Source: Hoeflea_A sp965204935 | Lineage (GTDB): Bacteria > Pseudomonadota > Alphaproteobacteria > Rhizobiales > Rhizobiaceae | Reading direction: 5' to 3' (one strand) | Length of the DNA stretch: 64,000 bases | Assembly (NCBI RefSeq): GCF_965204935.1 | Contig: NZ_CBDBFO010000002.1 | Part shown: positions 8,033 through 18,647 of the stretch, piece after piece | Layout: every line of letters starts with the position of its first letter | Position numbering within the stretch: the first letter of the stretch is position 1 | The notes under the pieces: model-generated | Database searches by the model: none | The model's input: only the letters and a program-made list of their open reading frames with translations | Told to the model about the DNA's origin: nothing | Position numbers and translations under genes: made by a program

Positions 8033-9307
8033 TCAGCCAATCGGGCGCGGTTCGGCCGTAAGTGGGATGTCTGGGTGTTCGCTGTTTTCGATAATGTTCA
8101 AGACCGGCGTGCCATCGACAACTGCCCATTGGCCACCAACAAGCGGGGTCTTGGCGATATTCGGAACCGGTCCCGACGAGAAATCGATGGGACCAACAAC
8201 CGACTGGTAGGACGTTGTGCGGATCGCATCGACAATGCTCTCTGCATCCGACGGGTCCTCTGTCCGTTTCAGCGCATCGACAACGACTTCAAAGAGCGAA
8301 TGCTTGAAGCCCAGCGGCATGGTCCACGGACGTCCTGTTTCCCCCTGATAGGCAGCGGCGAGTTCCGCCGAGCTTTGCCCGGTGAAGCCTGAAGAGAACG
8401 GGTGATCCGGCGACCACCACACTTCAACCGATAGCCCTTCGGCGCGATCACCGAGCGCAGCCATCGCCTGTGGAAATTCCGACGCCTTGGCGACATTGAC
8501 GACCTTGGGAGCAAAACCCTGTTGTGCGGCCTGCGTCCAGAATGTCGTGAAATCGGGCGGGATAACCACACCGGTGACAATCTCAACGCCTGCTGCCTTG
8601 AAGGCAGAGATTTGCGCCGAGAAATCATCGGTCATCGACTGGAACCGGCCGGTATCGACAAGTTCATAGCCCTTTTCGACCATGACCGGTGGAAAGCCGA
8701 GTTTCGGGTCACCCCAGGCATTGCCGTCGGGATCGTTCGGCCAGAGCGCGCCCACAACCTTGTTGGTGTCAACCGCGTCCCAGATGCCGGTGAAGACCGA
8801 GATGATGTCTTCAAGCCCCCAGAAGAAGTGAAAGGTGAAATCGAACCCGGCTTCCGGATCACCTTGCCGCCCGAAAAAATGCGGCTGCCATGGCGTGTCA
8901 TTGGTGATGCAGGGCACACCGTTCAATTCGGCTTGATCGGCCACGGGGTTCGTTGTATCGGGCGTCGAGGTCGCCGTGATGATATCGACCTCGTCGTCGA
9001 AAATCAGCTCTTGCGCAACGGACGAGGCCCGGTTCGAGCTTGACTGACTGTCCTTGACGATGAACTCGACCGGGTGCTTGGTTCCGTTGATCATAAGCCC
9101 GTCAGCAAGCTGTGTTCGAAACTGATTGAGCACAAAATTGTCTGGCTCGGCGAAGATCGCAAGCGGCCCGGTCTGTGGCGTCACAAAGCCAATTTTGATC
9201 GTCCGGGGCTGGGCGATCGCAGGGCTGGAAAGGCCGCTTGCCAGCGTTGCCGCTCCGAGACCCTTCAGGACTGAACGGCGTGTCAGCGAAGAGATTGTCT
9301 TGGTCAT
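8033..9307 (-). CDS. ABC transporter substrate-binding protein (Liv/amide type, Tat-exported)
   Basis: Periplasmic solute-binding protein of the Peripla_BP_6 type, 424 residues. A twin-arginine signal (TRRSVLKGLG) and cleavage around SSPAIA-QP give a mature N-terminus with the family's IGFVTPQTGPLA. It is separated from its likely permeases and ATPases (253-3559) by the catabolic operon, and the locus has no other binding protein, so it is inferred to serve them. The ligand is probably an aromatic acid. A GGAGG lies just before the ATG. Confidence 0.87.
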   Translation of the reverse strand: MTKTISSLTRRSVLKGLGAATLASGLSSPAIAQPRTIKIGFVTPQTGPLAIFAEPDNFVLNQFRTQLADGLMINGTKHPVEFIVKDSQSSSNRASSVAQELIFDDEVDIITATSTPDTTNPVADQAELNGVPCITNDTPWQPHFFGRQGDPEAGFDFTFHFFWGLEDIISVFTGIWDAVDTNKVVGALWPNDPDGNAWGDPKLGFPPVMVEKGYELVDTGRFQSMTDDFSAQISAFKAAGVEIVTGVVIPPDFTTFWTQAAQQGFAPKVVNVAKASEFPQAMAALGDRAEGLSVEVWWSPDHPFSSGFTGQSSAELAAAYQGETGRPWTMPLGFKHSLFEVVVDALKRTEDPSDAESIVDAIRTTSYQSVVGPIDFSSGPVPNIAKTPLVGGQWAVVDGTPVLNIIENSEHPDIPLTAEPRPIG

Positions 9308-9776
9308 GTCGTCCTCCCATATTCAGGGAGGGACCCTACGTTCGCGAAGGGTGTCAGACGATGCCGCCGGCAGTATCGTGCAATACCCGCGTGCTTCTTC
9401 TGGCATCAAAGGACGTAATTGCCGGGAATCGCAAACGTCGTTCTTGCCGATTGAACCCCTGAATCGGTGAGCATGCGGCTCCCTTCGGTACAAAAGCACC
9501 GTCAGCTATTCTCAGAGCCGTTTTCATGAGATTTTCTCAATGAGTTCAGCTGGTTCGCTCTTGAAAAATACCGTCAAGAGCGCCGATATCGCCGACGGTA
9601 CCGGCTGGAGTCGCCAAAATTAAGGGCACGAAGGTCCGTCAAATATACCGTCAATAATTCTTGCTTCACCGCGATATCCGCACATAGCGGAGATTGGATG
9701 GTGATAGAAAATTATTTGATATCAATTGTTTGTGAGGATTTCAGTCAATTGCGAGAAAACCGAATCCACGCGCGAA
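9308..9776. other. Intergenic region with repeated ACCGTC motifs
   Basis: No gene seen. It should hold the promoter of the minus-strand binding-protein gene and the 3' side of guaA. TACCGTC (9569-9575) and GACGGTA (9594-9600) are inverted, and TACCGTCAA recurs at 9645-9653, with a further CACCGTC near 9496. These could be half-sites of one regulator. No protein-like frame or clear terminator was found. Confidence 0.4.
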
Positions 9777-11339
<1,563 letters not shown>

Positions 11340-11388
11340 GACAAGGCTTTAGTGATTCGTTCCGGCGAGCGCAAGACGCCAGCTGCCG

Positions 11389-11847
11389 TCATCCCTCGAT
11401 GCCGTCACGGCCGACAATGGCCATCATGGTTCCGGTCATGGTCGCCACGAGCTTTTCAGTGCCGTCCTGCCGCACAGCGAAGGCCCTGCCATCTGCGACG
11501 GTGATTGTCTTGCCGGGTTTTGTGACTTCGGCCCGAAAGACAAAGCGATCGCCGCTTGCCGGCGACAAAAGGTTGATCTTGAATTCGATCGTCAGCACCG
11601 CCGCATCCGCCGCCATCAACGAGAAAGCCGCATAGCCGCAGGCCGAATCCAGTGCCGTCGAGATGATGCCGGCATGCATGAAGCCATGCTGCTGGGTGAA
11701 TTCGGGATGAAACGGCATTTCCATCTCGACCCGGCCGGGTCTAACGCCGATCAGCCTCATACCGAGGGTTTCCATCGCCTTCTGGCGCTTGAAGCTGTCC
11801 AGGCAACGGGCCTCAAAGTCCGGATTTCTGGGTTGGAAGTCGGCCAA
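11389..11847 (-). CDS. PaaI-family hotdog thioesterase
   Basis: A 152-residue single hotdog-fold protein. Motifs FTQQHGFMHAGIISTALDSACGYA and a C-terminal strand rich in V/T match the PaaI/YigI-type acyl-CoA thioesterases, in which the central Asp and the HG pair act in catalysis. Substrate unknown. The start is a TTG at 11847 with GGGAGG a few bases upstream, and it sits 10 bases after rsmB. It probably belongs to an rsmB-thioesterase-guaA transcription unit. Confidence 0.83.
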   Translation of the reverse strand: MADFQPRNPDFEARCLDSFKRQKAMETLGMRLIGVRPGRVEMEMPFHPEFTQQHGFMHAGIISTALDSACGYAAFSLMAADAAVLTIEFKINLLSPASGDRFVFRAEVTKPGKTITVADGRAFAVRQDGTEKLVATMTGTMMAIVGRDGIEG

Positions 11848-11857
11848 GATTGCCTCC

Positions 11858-13147
11858 CTACTCGCTCTTTTGCATGACGGAAAAGAAGAACCCGTCGGTC
11901 TTTGTGGCCGCCGGTGTCAAGGTGATGGTCTTCATGTCGGCCGACCAGGGCTGCAACGGATTCTCCCCGTAGAGATCCTGCCAGACTTCACCGGCCGAGA
12001 CCGGCTCGAAGGCGCCGTTGTCCTCGCAAAAACCATAGACCTGCGCCTCGTTTTCCTGTGGCAGAAGCGAGCAGGTGATGTAGACCAAGAAGCCGCCGGG
12101 GCGAACGAACGGCGCGGCCGATGCCAGCACCGCCTGCTGCTGGTCGAGCCTTTCCTCGAGGTTCTTGCGTGTCAGCTTCCATTTGGTTTCGGGCCGGCGG
12201 CGCCAGGTGCCGGTACCCGTGCACGGCGCATCGATGACCACCCGATCCATGCGCCCGGCCAGCGCGCTGAGATCAGAGCCTGCATCGTGGACCTGCACAT
12301 TGCGGGTGCCGGCGCGCCTGAGCCGCTCGAAGATCGGCGAAAGCCTAGCCTTGTCAATATCATAGGCGTGGATCTGGCCGCTGTTGTCCATCGCCGCAGA
12401 AAGCGCCAGCGTCTTGCCGCCGCCGCCGGCGCAATAGTCGAGTACCTGCTCGCCGCCCTGCGCGAATATCAGGTCGGACACGATCTGGCTGCCCTCATCC
12501 TGAACCTCGAACCAGCCCTTTTGATAAGCGGCCTCGGCGGTCACATTGGGCAACCGCGCCGGCCCCTCGCCCGGCGCAATGCGCAGGCCGTAGCGTGCGA
12601 GGCCAGTTCGGGCTGCGCCGCTGCGGGACAGCGCCTTCAAGGTCTTGTCGACCGACGATTTCAGCGTGTTGACGCGCAGATCAAGCGGCGGGCGTTCGCT
12701 CAACGCCTGCGCTTCGTCAATCCACTCCTCGGCGAAGTTTTCCTCGAACGCGAACTGGATCCAGTCGGGAATGTCGGCCTGGATGTGCGGCGGCGCCTCT
12801 TTCAGGTCACGGCCGGCGAAGGCCTTCGCAACAGCCTCAGGCAACGGCTCGGGCGCAAAGCGGTCGCCTTCCAGTTGCTCGCTCAGCTTCTCCCGGCCAA
12901 TGCCCCACTGACGATGGATCACGGCATAGACCAGCGCCGGCGCGCCGTCATCATCCATCAGGTAGGCGTTGGAGGCTCTCTTGCGGAGCGCATCATAGAC
13001 CAGATTGCCAATCGCGGCGCGGTCGCCGGAGCCGGCAAAGCGATGCGACAGACCCCAGTCCTTGAGCGCATCCGATACGGGTCTCTTACGCTGTTCAATA
13101 TCGCCGAGTATCTCGATGGCCGCCGCCATCCGACCGCCAAGCCGCAT
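11858..13147 (-). CDS. rsmB: RsmB/NOP-family rRNA cytosine-C5 methyltransferase
   Basis: SAM-dependent m5C methyltransferase, 429 residues. An N-terminal NusB-like helical region (about 1-150) precedes the Rossmann catalytic domain. SAM-binding YCAGGGGKTLAL and the two catalytic cysteine motifs DAPCTGTGTWRR and YITCSLLPQENE are intact. Alphaproteobacterial members beside guaA are annotated RsmB-like; the exact target cytosine is not shown by sequence. Confidence 0.9.
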   Translation of the reverse strand: MRLGGRMAAAIEILGDIEQRKRPVSDALKDWGLSHRFAGSGDRAAIGNLVYDALRKRASNAYLMDDDGAPALVYAVIHRQWGIGREKLSEQLEGDRFAPEPLPEAVAKAFAGRDLKEAPPHIQADIPDWIQFAFEENFAEEWIDEAQALSERPPLDLRVNTLKSSVDKTLKALSRSGAARTGLARYGLRIAPGEGPARLPNVTAEAAYQKGWFEVQDEGSQIVSDLIFAQGGEQVLDYCAGGGGKTLALSAAMDNSGQIHAYDIDKARLSPIFERLRRAGTRNVQVHDAGSDLSALAGRMDRVVIDAPCTGTGTWRRRPETKWKLTRKNLEERLDQQQAVLASAAPFVRPGGFLVYITCSLLPQENEAQVYGFCEDNGAFEPVSAGEVWQDLYGENPLQPWSADMKTITLTPAATKTDGFFFSVMQKSE

Positions 13148-13406
13148 GTCGTGTTTCCTGTCTCAATCAACGGGGCCGAGCCATAACGCGGCCAATCTAT
13201 AAAGGAAAGGCGGTCCGCGTTGAAAATGCGTCGGCTGAACCGTCAGCTCCATGTAGTCAAACCGGCGCATGCGACATTGTTCGGCCTTGCAAATTTTGCA
13301 CCCCTGGCGCACGTTCCAGCCGGTTGCAACCATTGCAGAATCAACCCATATCGACGGGAACGGATTATCGGCGAAGCAGCAGCCGCCAGAACAAGGAGCT
13401 TAAGAG

Positions 13407-13757
13407 ATGAGTGTTCAAGACAATCGGCCGAGCGAAAAAGACATTGCCGACTGGACACAGCGGCGCAACGAGCTTGCCGCCCGTCTCGACGAGTTTGAGT
13501 ATACGCCCGGGGACGTCTGGCTGCGGGATCTGAGCATTCGCCATACCGGACCAATGGCCGCCGCCTCGAAGGCGCTGAAGAGCGGCGTGCCCGCCAACGA
13601 CAATCTCGCAGCAGCCATGGAGGCCGCCGACCGGCATCTCAACAACAACGTCCTTGCCGTCGAGAAGCAGGCCGAAGCCGACCTTGCGCAGTTGCGCGAC
13701 CTGATGAAGGGATGTGTTGCTGCGATCGATGCATGGATCGCGGCCCACAAGGGATGA
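13407..13757 (+). CDS. Small hypothetical protein, helical
   Basis: Soluble 116-residue protein, charged and mostly helical by composition, with no signal peptide or known motif. GGAG precedes the ATG (AAGGAGCTTAAGAG). The coding pattern matches its neighbours and it is probably real. It stands alone, convergent with the MAPEG gene. Function not recognised. Confidence 0.65.
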   Translation: MSVQDNRPSEKDIADWTQRRNELAARLDEFEYTPGDVWLRDLSIRHTGPMAAASKALKSGVPANDNLAAAMEAADRHLNNNVLAVEKQAEADLAQLRDLMKGCVAAIDAWIAAHKG

Positions 13758-13779
13758 CGCTCACCCGCAGCTGCGGCGC

Positions 13780-14196
13780 TCAGGCCCGCAGCAGCACCCA
13801 GGCCAGCCAAAGCCACAACATTGCATTGATGACATAGCCGACAATGAAGAGCGGCCGGCGCTGGCGCACGTCATTGCTGGTTATGTGGACATAGGAGTGG
13901 CAGATGCGGCTGAGAACAAAGGCCCAGGCAAGGAACAGCACCGGATAGTTCACGCCGTTGACCATGTAGAGCACGACGCAAACGATGTAGAAGAGGAACG
14001 GCAGTTCGAACTGATTGATCAGGTTGCGGATTGCCGTCGCGCTGGGTTCCGGCTCGATCATCGGCACCTTGAACTCAGACGCCCGGACCTTGCCGGCGCG
14101 CACCGCGCGTTGGCGGCGCCTGGATGCGACCACATAGATTGCGTAAATCAGGCCGGTCTGGACGATCAGCGGCCAGAAAATCGCCGTGTTGCTCAT
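13780..14196 (-). CDS. MAPEG-family membrane protein
   Basis: 138 residues with about four membrane segments. The family pattern appears as a helix starting TAIFWPLIVQTGLIY, a basic loop, ASEFKVPMIE, then NQFELPFLFY and SRICHSYVHITSN. MAPEG proteins include glutathione-dependent enzymes and uncharacterised bacterial members. The start at 14196 is the first Met of the family-like region; the longer frame to 14367 runs into the upstream gene's promoter. Confidence 0.8.
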   Translation of the reverse strand: MSNTAIFWPLIVQTGLIYAIYVVASRRRQRAVRAGKVRASEFKVPMIEPEPSATAIRNLINQFELPFLFYIVCVVLYMVNGVNYPVLFLAWAFVLSRICHSYVHITSNDVRQRRPLFIVGYVINAMLWLWLAWVLLRA

Positions 14197-14406
14197 GGTT
14201 AGTCCCCGCTGCGAATCTTCGGCTGAACGTAGAGCCATTCGCACGACGATGGAACAGCGTCCCTTGAGATAATGCGGCGAGCAACCTAATTTGAACGATA
14301 CGGAATGGTTGCACAGCGCGGGCAGCCGTCCAGCAGCCCGGCGGAGGCTGAACCTTACGGCGGCCAACCAGCGCTAACGCTCCCGTCTTACAAGCGGAGG
14401 TTCAGC

Positions 14407-14877
14407 ATGTTCAAGAAGCTGCTTCAGGCAATCTTTTCGGCAGATCCAGCCAAAGACATGCCCCCGGCGGTCCAGCCGGATGATCCAGGCATGCTCGACG
14501 GCGGCCTGACGCGAGCCGATTTCCTGCACAAGATGAGCGCTTTCGAAGCGCAGTGCCAGGGTGTCTTCAAACTGGTCGCGCGGGCCAAGGACCATTCCAC
14601 GACTGTCGGCGAGACCGGGCAGTTTGAGGAGGCTTTTATCGATGAAGCCGAAAGCGCGCTCGAGGAAGTGCGTGCCGCCGAGATCGAAATCGCGGGCCTC
14701 AACGAAGCAGCCGCCGGCCTGTCGCAGGCACTGCTCGGACGTCTCGACAAGACGGCGGACATGATCGCTGAAGCGCACAACGCGCTTGAAAGCGCGCTGA
14801 ACGATATCCGTATGGCCAAGATCGACTTCGATTCCAATCGCGATGATGATGACGACGATGATTTCGACGGCGATTGA
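14407..14877 (+). CDS. Hypothetical helical protein with acidic tail
   Basis: About 156 residues starting MFKKLLQ at 14407 (GGAGG upstream). The protein is helical and Ala/Glu-rich over residues 35-140, compatible with a coiled coil. It ends in a run of Asp residues (RDDDDDDDFDGD). There is no signal peptide or known domain. It is divergent from the MAPEG gene. Function unknown. Confidence 0.6.
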   Translation: MFKKLLQAIFSADPAKDMPPAVQPDDPGMLDGGLTRADFLHKMSAFEAQCQGVFKLVARAKDHSTTVGETGQFEEAFIDEAESALEEVRAAEIEIAGLNEAAAGLSQALLGRLDKTADMIAEAHNALESALNDIRMAKIDFDSNRDDDDDDDFDGD

Positions 14878-14982
14878 GATGCCCGGAACCAGTATTCGGG
14901 TGGCGTGACAGCGGACGATATCCGGCCGAATTTGAAAAGACAGCCCGGTTTGCTACACTTTGCGCAAATCCGGAGCGTTTGA

Positions 14983-15747
14983 ATGGTGAGCCTTTCTGCA
15001 AGGGAAAGTGATCTTGTTTTCCGCATCATGGGAGAATTGTCCGCGGATCACTCCTGCGACGTGTTGCGCAATACGATCGGCCCGATGCTGCTCGACCTCT
15101 TGAACGCGCAGTATTTCGCCTCCTATGTATGGAGCGAGGGCAGCGGAACGTTCGGGAACCGGGTGGCGCTCAATATGAGCGACGACAACCTGAAAACCTA
15201 CGAAACCTACTATCAGTTCCGCGATCCCATCACCCCGCTCCTGCAAAGAAAGCGCAAGACGACCGCGGTTGCGGAGATCATCTCGCGGCGGGCGCTGGAG
15301 CGCAGCGAGTTCTTCAACGATTTCCTCGCGCGCGACGGGCTGCACTACGGCATCAACTACTACGCCTATATCGCCGGCCAGAATATCGGCGACCTGCGGA
15401 TCTGGCGCGGGCGCGGGCGCGCGGATTTCGACCGGCGGGATCTGGAGATCGTCGACGCCATCGGGCCCGCATTCACCCATGCCATGCGCCGCGCGCTCTC
15501 ACGAGAAGAAAACAACGAGACACGCATTTCACTGACGAACGCGATAGAAAGCGAAAGCGAACGCGTCCACCTGACCGAACGGGAGAAGGAAATCGCCGCC
15601 GCGGTGATGCTCGGCAAGACCGATCAGCAGATCGCATCGGGACTGTTTATCTCCGTGACCACGGTCCGCACCCACCTCAAGAACCTCTTCCGGAAACTCG
15701 ATGTTTCCAGCCGTGCGCAGCTCATGCGGCGCATCGCTCTGCACTAG
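14983..15747 (+). CDS. LuxR-family transcriptional regulator
   Basis: 254 residues. The N-terminal ~180 residues form a ligand/GAF-like sensor region without the full set of acyl-homoserine-lactone-binding residues. The C-terminal LuxR helix-turn-helix (LTEREKEIAAAVMLGKTDQQIAS, then VRTHLKNLFRKL) is complete. GGAG lies 7 bases before the ATG. No inducer synthase lies nearby, so it may be a LuxR solo or an unrelated metabolite sensor. Targets are unknown. Confidence 0.82.
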   Translation: MVSLSARESDLVFRIMGELSADHSCDVLRNTIGPMLLDLLNAQYFASYVWSEGSGTFGNRVALNMSDDNLKTYETYYQFRDPITPLLQRKRKTTAVAEIISRRALERSEFFNDFLARDGLHYGINYYAYIAGQNIGDLRIWRGRGRADFDRRDLEIVDAIGPAFTHAMRRALSREENNETRISLTNAIESESERVHLTEREKEIAAAVMLGKTDQQIASGLFISVTTVRTHLKNLFRKLDVSSRAQLMRRIALH

Positions 15748-15846
15748 GGCGCTTCCGGCTTGGATTGAAGCATCCGAGGGCGGAAATCACCCGGCGGTCG
15801 TCCACCCGAAAAGCGCCACGGCGCCTTCGCGCCAAATGGAGCGCGC

Positions 15847-16956
15847 CTACCGGACCGGTTTGCCAACTTTCGTGGCCGAGTCAGCGGACTGTCCGGGTCC
15901 AGTATTCTGTTCCAGTGATTTCGAATTCTTTGGTTTTCGTTGCTGACGGGCCCGTAACCGCGCCACCTTTCTCAGGTCAGTCGCCTCATCGTGCTCGTCC
16001 ACGATCTCAGTGCCAAGCAGTGTCTCAAGAACATCTTCCATGGTGACAAGCCCGGCTGTTCCACCATAGTCATCCTCAACCAAGGCAATGTGGGCGTCGC
16101 GATCCATCAGAAGATCAAAGAGTGTATCAAGATCTGTCTTTTCCGGCACACGCAGGATATCGCGCGCCAAGTCCCTTACGGAGCGCTCTTCCCCACCGCG
16201 CAAGGCAGCAAGCATCAAATCGCGCGTCAAGACGAAGCCCTGCACTTCGTCAACGGATTGGCCGGTGACCAGCATGCGCGAAAATGGAAATGCGTCCCGT
16301 GACGCAACCGCCGCGGCAACAGTCGCATCTGCGGGCACATGGGCGATCACCGTTCGCGGTGTCATCACCTCTCGGGCTGTGATTTCGGGCAGGCGGAAAA
16401 GATTGGCAACGACCCGTGTTTCGTCCTCTTCGACAACGCCCAGCCGCTGGCCCGCTGTGGTCAGTGCCGTGATCTCCTCACGGGAGATTTCGGGGTCCGT
16501 CCGGCCTCGCGTCAGGAATCTGGTAATCGCCTGGCTCATCCATACCAACGGGAGCTGTGCGGTGATCAGGATGGGTAGCATACGCACTGCAAACGGTGCG
16601 AGCGCTCGCCAATATGTCGCCCCAAGGGTCTTCGGAACAATTTCCGAAAGAACAAGAATACCGAAAGTCAGAAGCGCGGAAAACACACCCACGCCGGTGT
16701 CATTAAACACCACTGCCGCCTGCGCGCCGGCACCGGTGGCACCCACTGTGTGCGCAATCGTGTTGAGCGAGAGTATTGCCGCCAGGGGACGTTCGATATC
16801 GGCACGAAGACGTCTTAGTTTCTCTGCCAAACCCGGGCGCTCTTCCTCGGCCGCCTCCACAAAAGAGGGTGTGATCGACAGAAGAACCGCCTCGAGAATA
16901 GAGCAAAGAAAAGACACACCGATGGCGAGCACAACGAAAAGGATCAGCAGTGTCAT
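15847..16956 (-). CDS. CNNM/DUF21 and CBS-domain membrane protein (hemolysin family)
   Basis: 369 residues. The N-terminal CNNM (DUF21) domain has a first helix MTLLILFVVLAIGVSFLCSILEAVLL and further membrane segments to about residue 170. A CBS pair follows (around 195-330; VMTPRTVIAHVP, LVEDDYGGTAGLVTMEDVLE). The C-terminal CorC/HlyC domain common in the family is absent and replaced by a basic, low-complexity tail. Relatives affect Mg2+/Co2+ handling; the role here is inferred. ATG at 16956 starts the first membrane helix. Confidence 0.85.
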   Translation of the reverse strand: MTLLILFVVLAIGVSFLCSILEAVLLSITPSFVEAAEEERPGLAEKLRRLRADIERPLAAILSLNTIAHTVGATGAGAQAAVVFNDTGVGVFSALLTFGILVLSEIVPKTLGATYWRALAPFAVRMLPILITAQLPLVWMSQAITRFLTRGRTDPEISREEITALTTAGQRLGVVEEDETRVVANLFRLPEITAREVMTPRTVIAHVPADATVAAAVASRDAFPFSRMLVTGQSVDEVQGFVLTRDLMLAALRGGEERSVRDLARDILRVPEKTDLDTLFDLLMDRDAHIALVEDDYGGTAGLVTMEDVLETLLGTEIVDEHDEATDLRKVARLRARQQRKPKNSKSLEQNTGPGQSADSATKVGKPVR

Positions 16957-17139
16957 TACGTTGCCTTTCAACGGACGTAGAACGCCGCCTGAACATATAG
17001 GATGCGGTTGCACTTGTAGCCAACCAATAATCGAAAACCTGGTGCCGCATATGGGCCGAATGCGTATCGCAGACCATGGAACGCATCATGCCAGTCACCC
17101 GGGGCACCTCTCGGCCTCGAGGCCTTCGCGCTAATCAAA

Positions 17140-17159
17140 TATCCTCATTTGTGAGGATA
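17140..17159. promoter_or_regulatory. Perfect palindrome upstream of the amidase operon
   Basis: TATCCTCA-TTTG-TGAGGATA is a perfect dyad with 8-bp arms and a 4-base centre. It ends 56 bases upstream of the preferred amidase start. There is no T-tract after it, so it looks more like an operator than a terminator. The cognate regulator is unknown and none is encoded directly beside it. Confidence 0.5.
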
Positions 17160-17215
17160 CCGGATCCAACCCGACTTCTGCAGCATGGGAAAAAATGCGT
17201 CGGGAGGTGCTGTTT

Positions 17216-18625
17216 TTGTCCCAGGAAGATCCGGTCGACCTGACCATATCCGAAGCCCTTGCGGAAATGCGCGGCGGCAACCTCTCGAGCGCCGACTATG
17301 CCGAGGCCCACATCGAGCGGTCTGAGAAGCACGCCGGCCTGAACGCCTTTGTCTCCCACGACTGGGATTCCTTGCGCGAGGCAGCGCGGGCGGCCGATGC
17401 AAGCGGCAAAGCCGGTGAAGGCCTGACCGGCATTCCCCTGGTGCTGAAGGACAACATCAACACAACGACACTGCCGACCAGTGCAGCGACGGGCGCCCTG
17501 CGCGGATGGACCGCCGCAAAAAACGCTCCGATCGCGGATGCGCTTTTTGCGCAAGGCGCCCTGCTCGGCGCCAAGGGCAATATGCATGAGCTTGCCTTCG
17601 GCATCACGACAAACAATGCGGTGACCGGAGCGTCACGCAACCCCTTCAATCCCGACATGATCCCGGGCGGCTCGAGCGGCGGCGTCGGAACCGCCGTCGG
17701 TGCGCGGTTGATGCCCGGCGGCATCGGAACAGATACCGGCGCGTCGGTGCGCCTGCCGGCGGCGCTTTGCGGCATTGTCGGCTATCGCCCGACGGTGGGC
17801 CGCTATTCGGGAAGCGGCATCGTGCCGATTTCCCATACGCGTGACACGGCCGGCCCGATGGTGCGCAGCGTCGCCGATGCGCGGCTGCTCGACGCCGTCA
17901 TGTCGGGCGTCCCGTCATCCGGTGATACGGCTGATCTGAAATCCGTTCGCATCGGCGTGCCAAAGGCGCATTTTTACGATGACCTCGATCCGGGCGTCGC
18001 GAAGATCGCCGAGCGGACGCTGGGTGCCCTGGAGAGTGCCGGCGCCCGTCTGGCGGATGTCGAATTGCCCGATATCGCGGCGCTGAATGACGCTGTCGGC
18101 TTCCCCGTCGCGCTCTATGAATTCAAGGTCGACCTTGCGGACTATCTTGCCGAGAACGGTCTTTCCCTGACACTCGAGGAGATCCATGCCGGCGTCGAAA
18201 GCCCGGACGTCAAGGGCGTCATGGGCTCGCAGCTCGGCGACGAGGCCATTCCCGAAGCGCTTTACAGGCAGGTCATGAGCATCGAGCGGCCGAAACTGCA
18301 GCAAGCCTACGCGACGTGCTTTTCGGAAAACGGCATCGACGTGCTCCTGTTCCCGACCGCTCCGCTGCCGGCGCGCCCGATCGGCGAGGACGAGACGGTC
18401 GAGCACAACGGAGAACGCCTGCCCACCTTCACCACGTTCATCCGTAATACGGATCCGGCGAGCAATGCCGGCATACCGGGCATCAGCCTGCCTGCGGGCC
18501 TTGATGCCGACGGCCTGCCCGTCGGCATGGAGCTCGATGGACCGGCCGGCTCGGATGAAAAGCTGCTCGCCATCGCCCAGGCCGTCGAAGCGGTTCTCGG
18601 GCCCGGCGAAGCGCCGAAACTCTAA
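17216..18625 (+). CDS. Amidase (amidase signature family)
   Basis: Hydrolyses an amide to acid and ammonia. The Ser-cisSer-Lys triad is visible: Lys in PLVLKDNI, cis-Ser in PGGSSGG, and the nucleophile Ser in GTDTGASVRLPA. Overall it looks like indoleacetamide/mandelamide-type amidases, about 470 residues. The TTG at 17216 is preferred because GGGAGGTG (17202-17209) is well spaced before it; an ATG at 17195 has only a weak site. It leads an operon with a complete ABC importer, which probably brings in its amide substrate. Confidence 0.87.
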   Translation: MSQEDPVDLTISEALAEMRGGNLSSADYAEAHIERSEKHAGLNAFVSHDWDSLREAARAADASGKAGEGLTGIPLVLKDNINTTTLPTSAATGALRGWTAAKNAPIADALFAQGALLGAKGNMHELAFGITTNNAVTGASRNPFNPDMIPGGSSGGVGTAVGARLMPGGIGTDTGASVRLPAALCGIVGYRPTVGRYSGSGIVPISHTRDTAGPMVRSVADARLLDAVMSGVPSSGDTADLKSVRIGVPKAHFYDDLDPGVAKIAERTLGALESAGARLADVELPDIAALNDAVGFPVALYEFKVDLADYLAENGLSLTLEEIHAGVESPDVKGVMGSQLGDEAIPEALYRQVMSIERPKLQQAYATCFSENGIDVLLFPTAPLPARPIGEDETVEHNGERLPTFTTFIRNTDPASNAGIPGISLPAGLDADGLPVGMELDGPAGSDEKLLAIAQAVEAVLGPGEAPKL

Positions 18626-18647
18626 GAACATAAGGGGAGTACAGATC

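Noticed and set aside
11789..13186. 465-codon plus-strand frame opposite rsmB
   Set aside because: Antisense shadow; the minus strand has intact catalytic motifs of an RNA methyltransferase.
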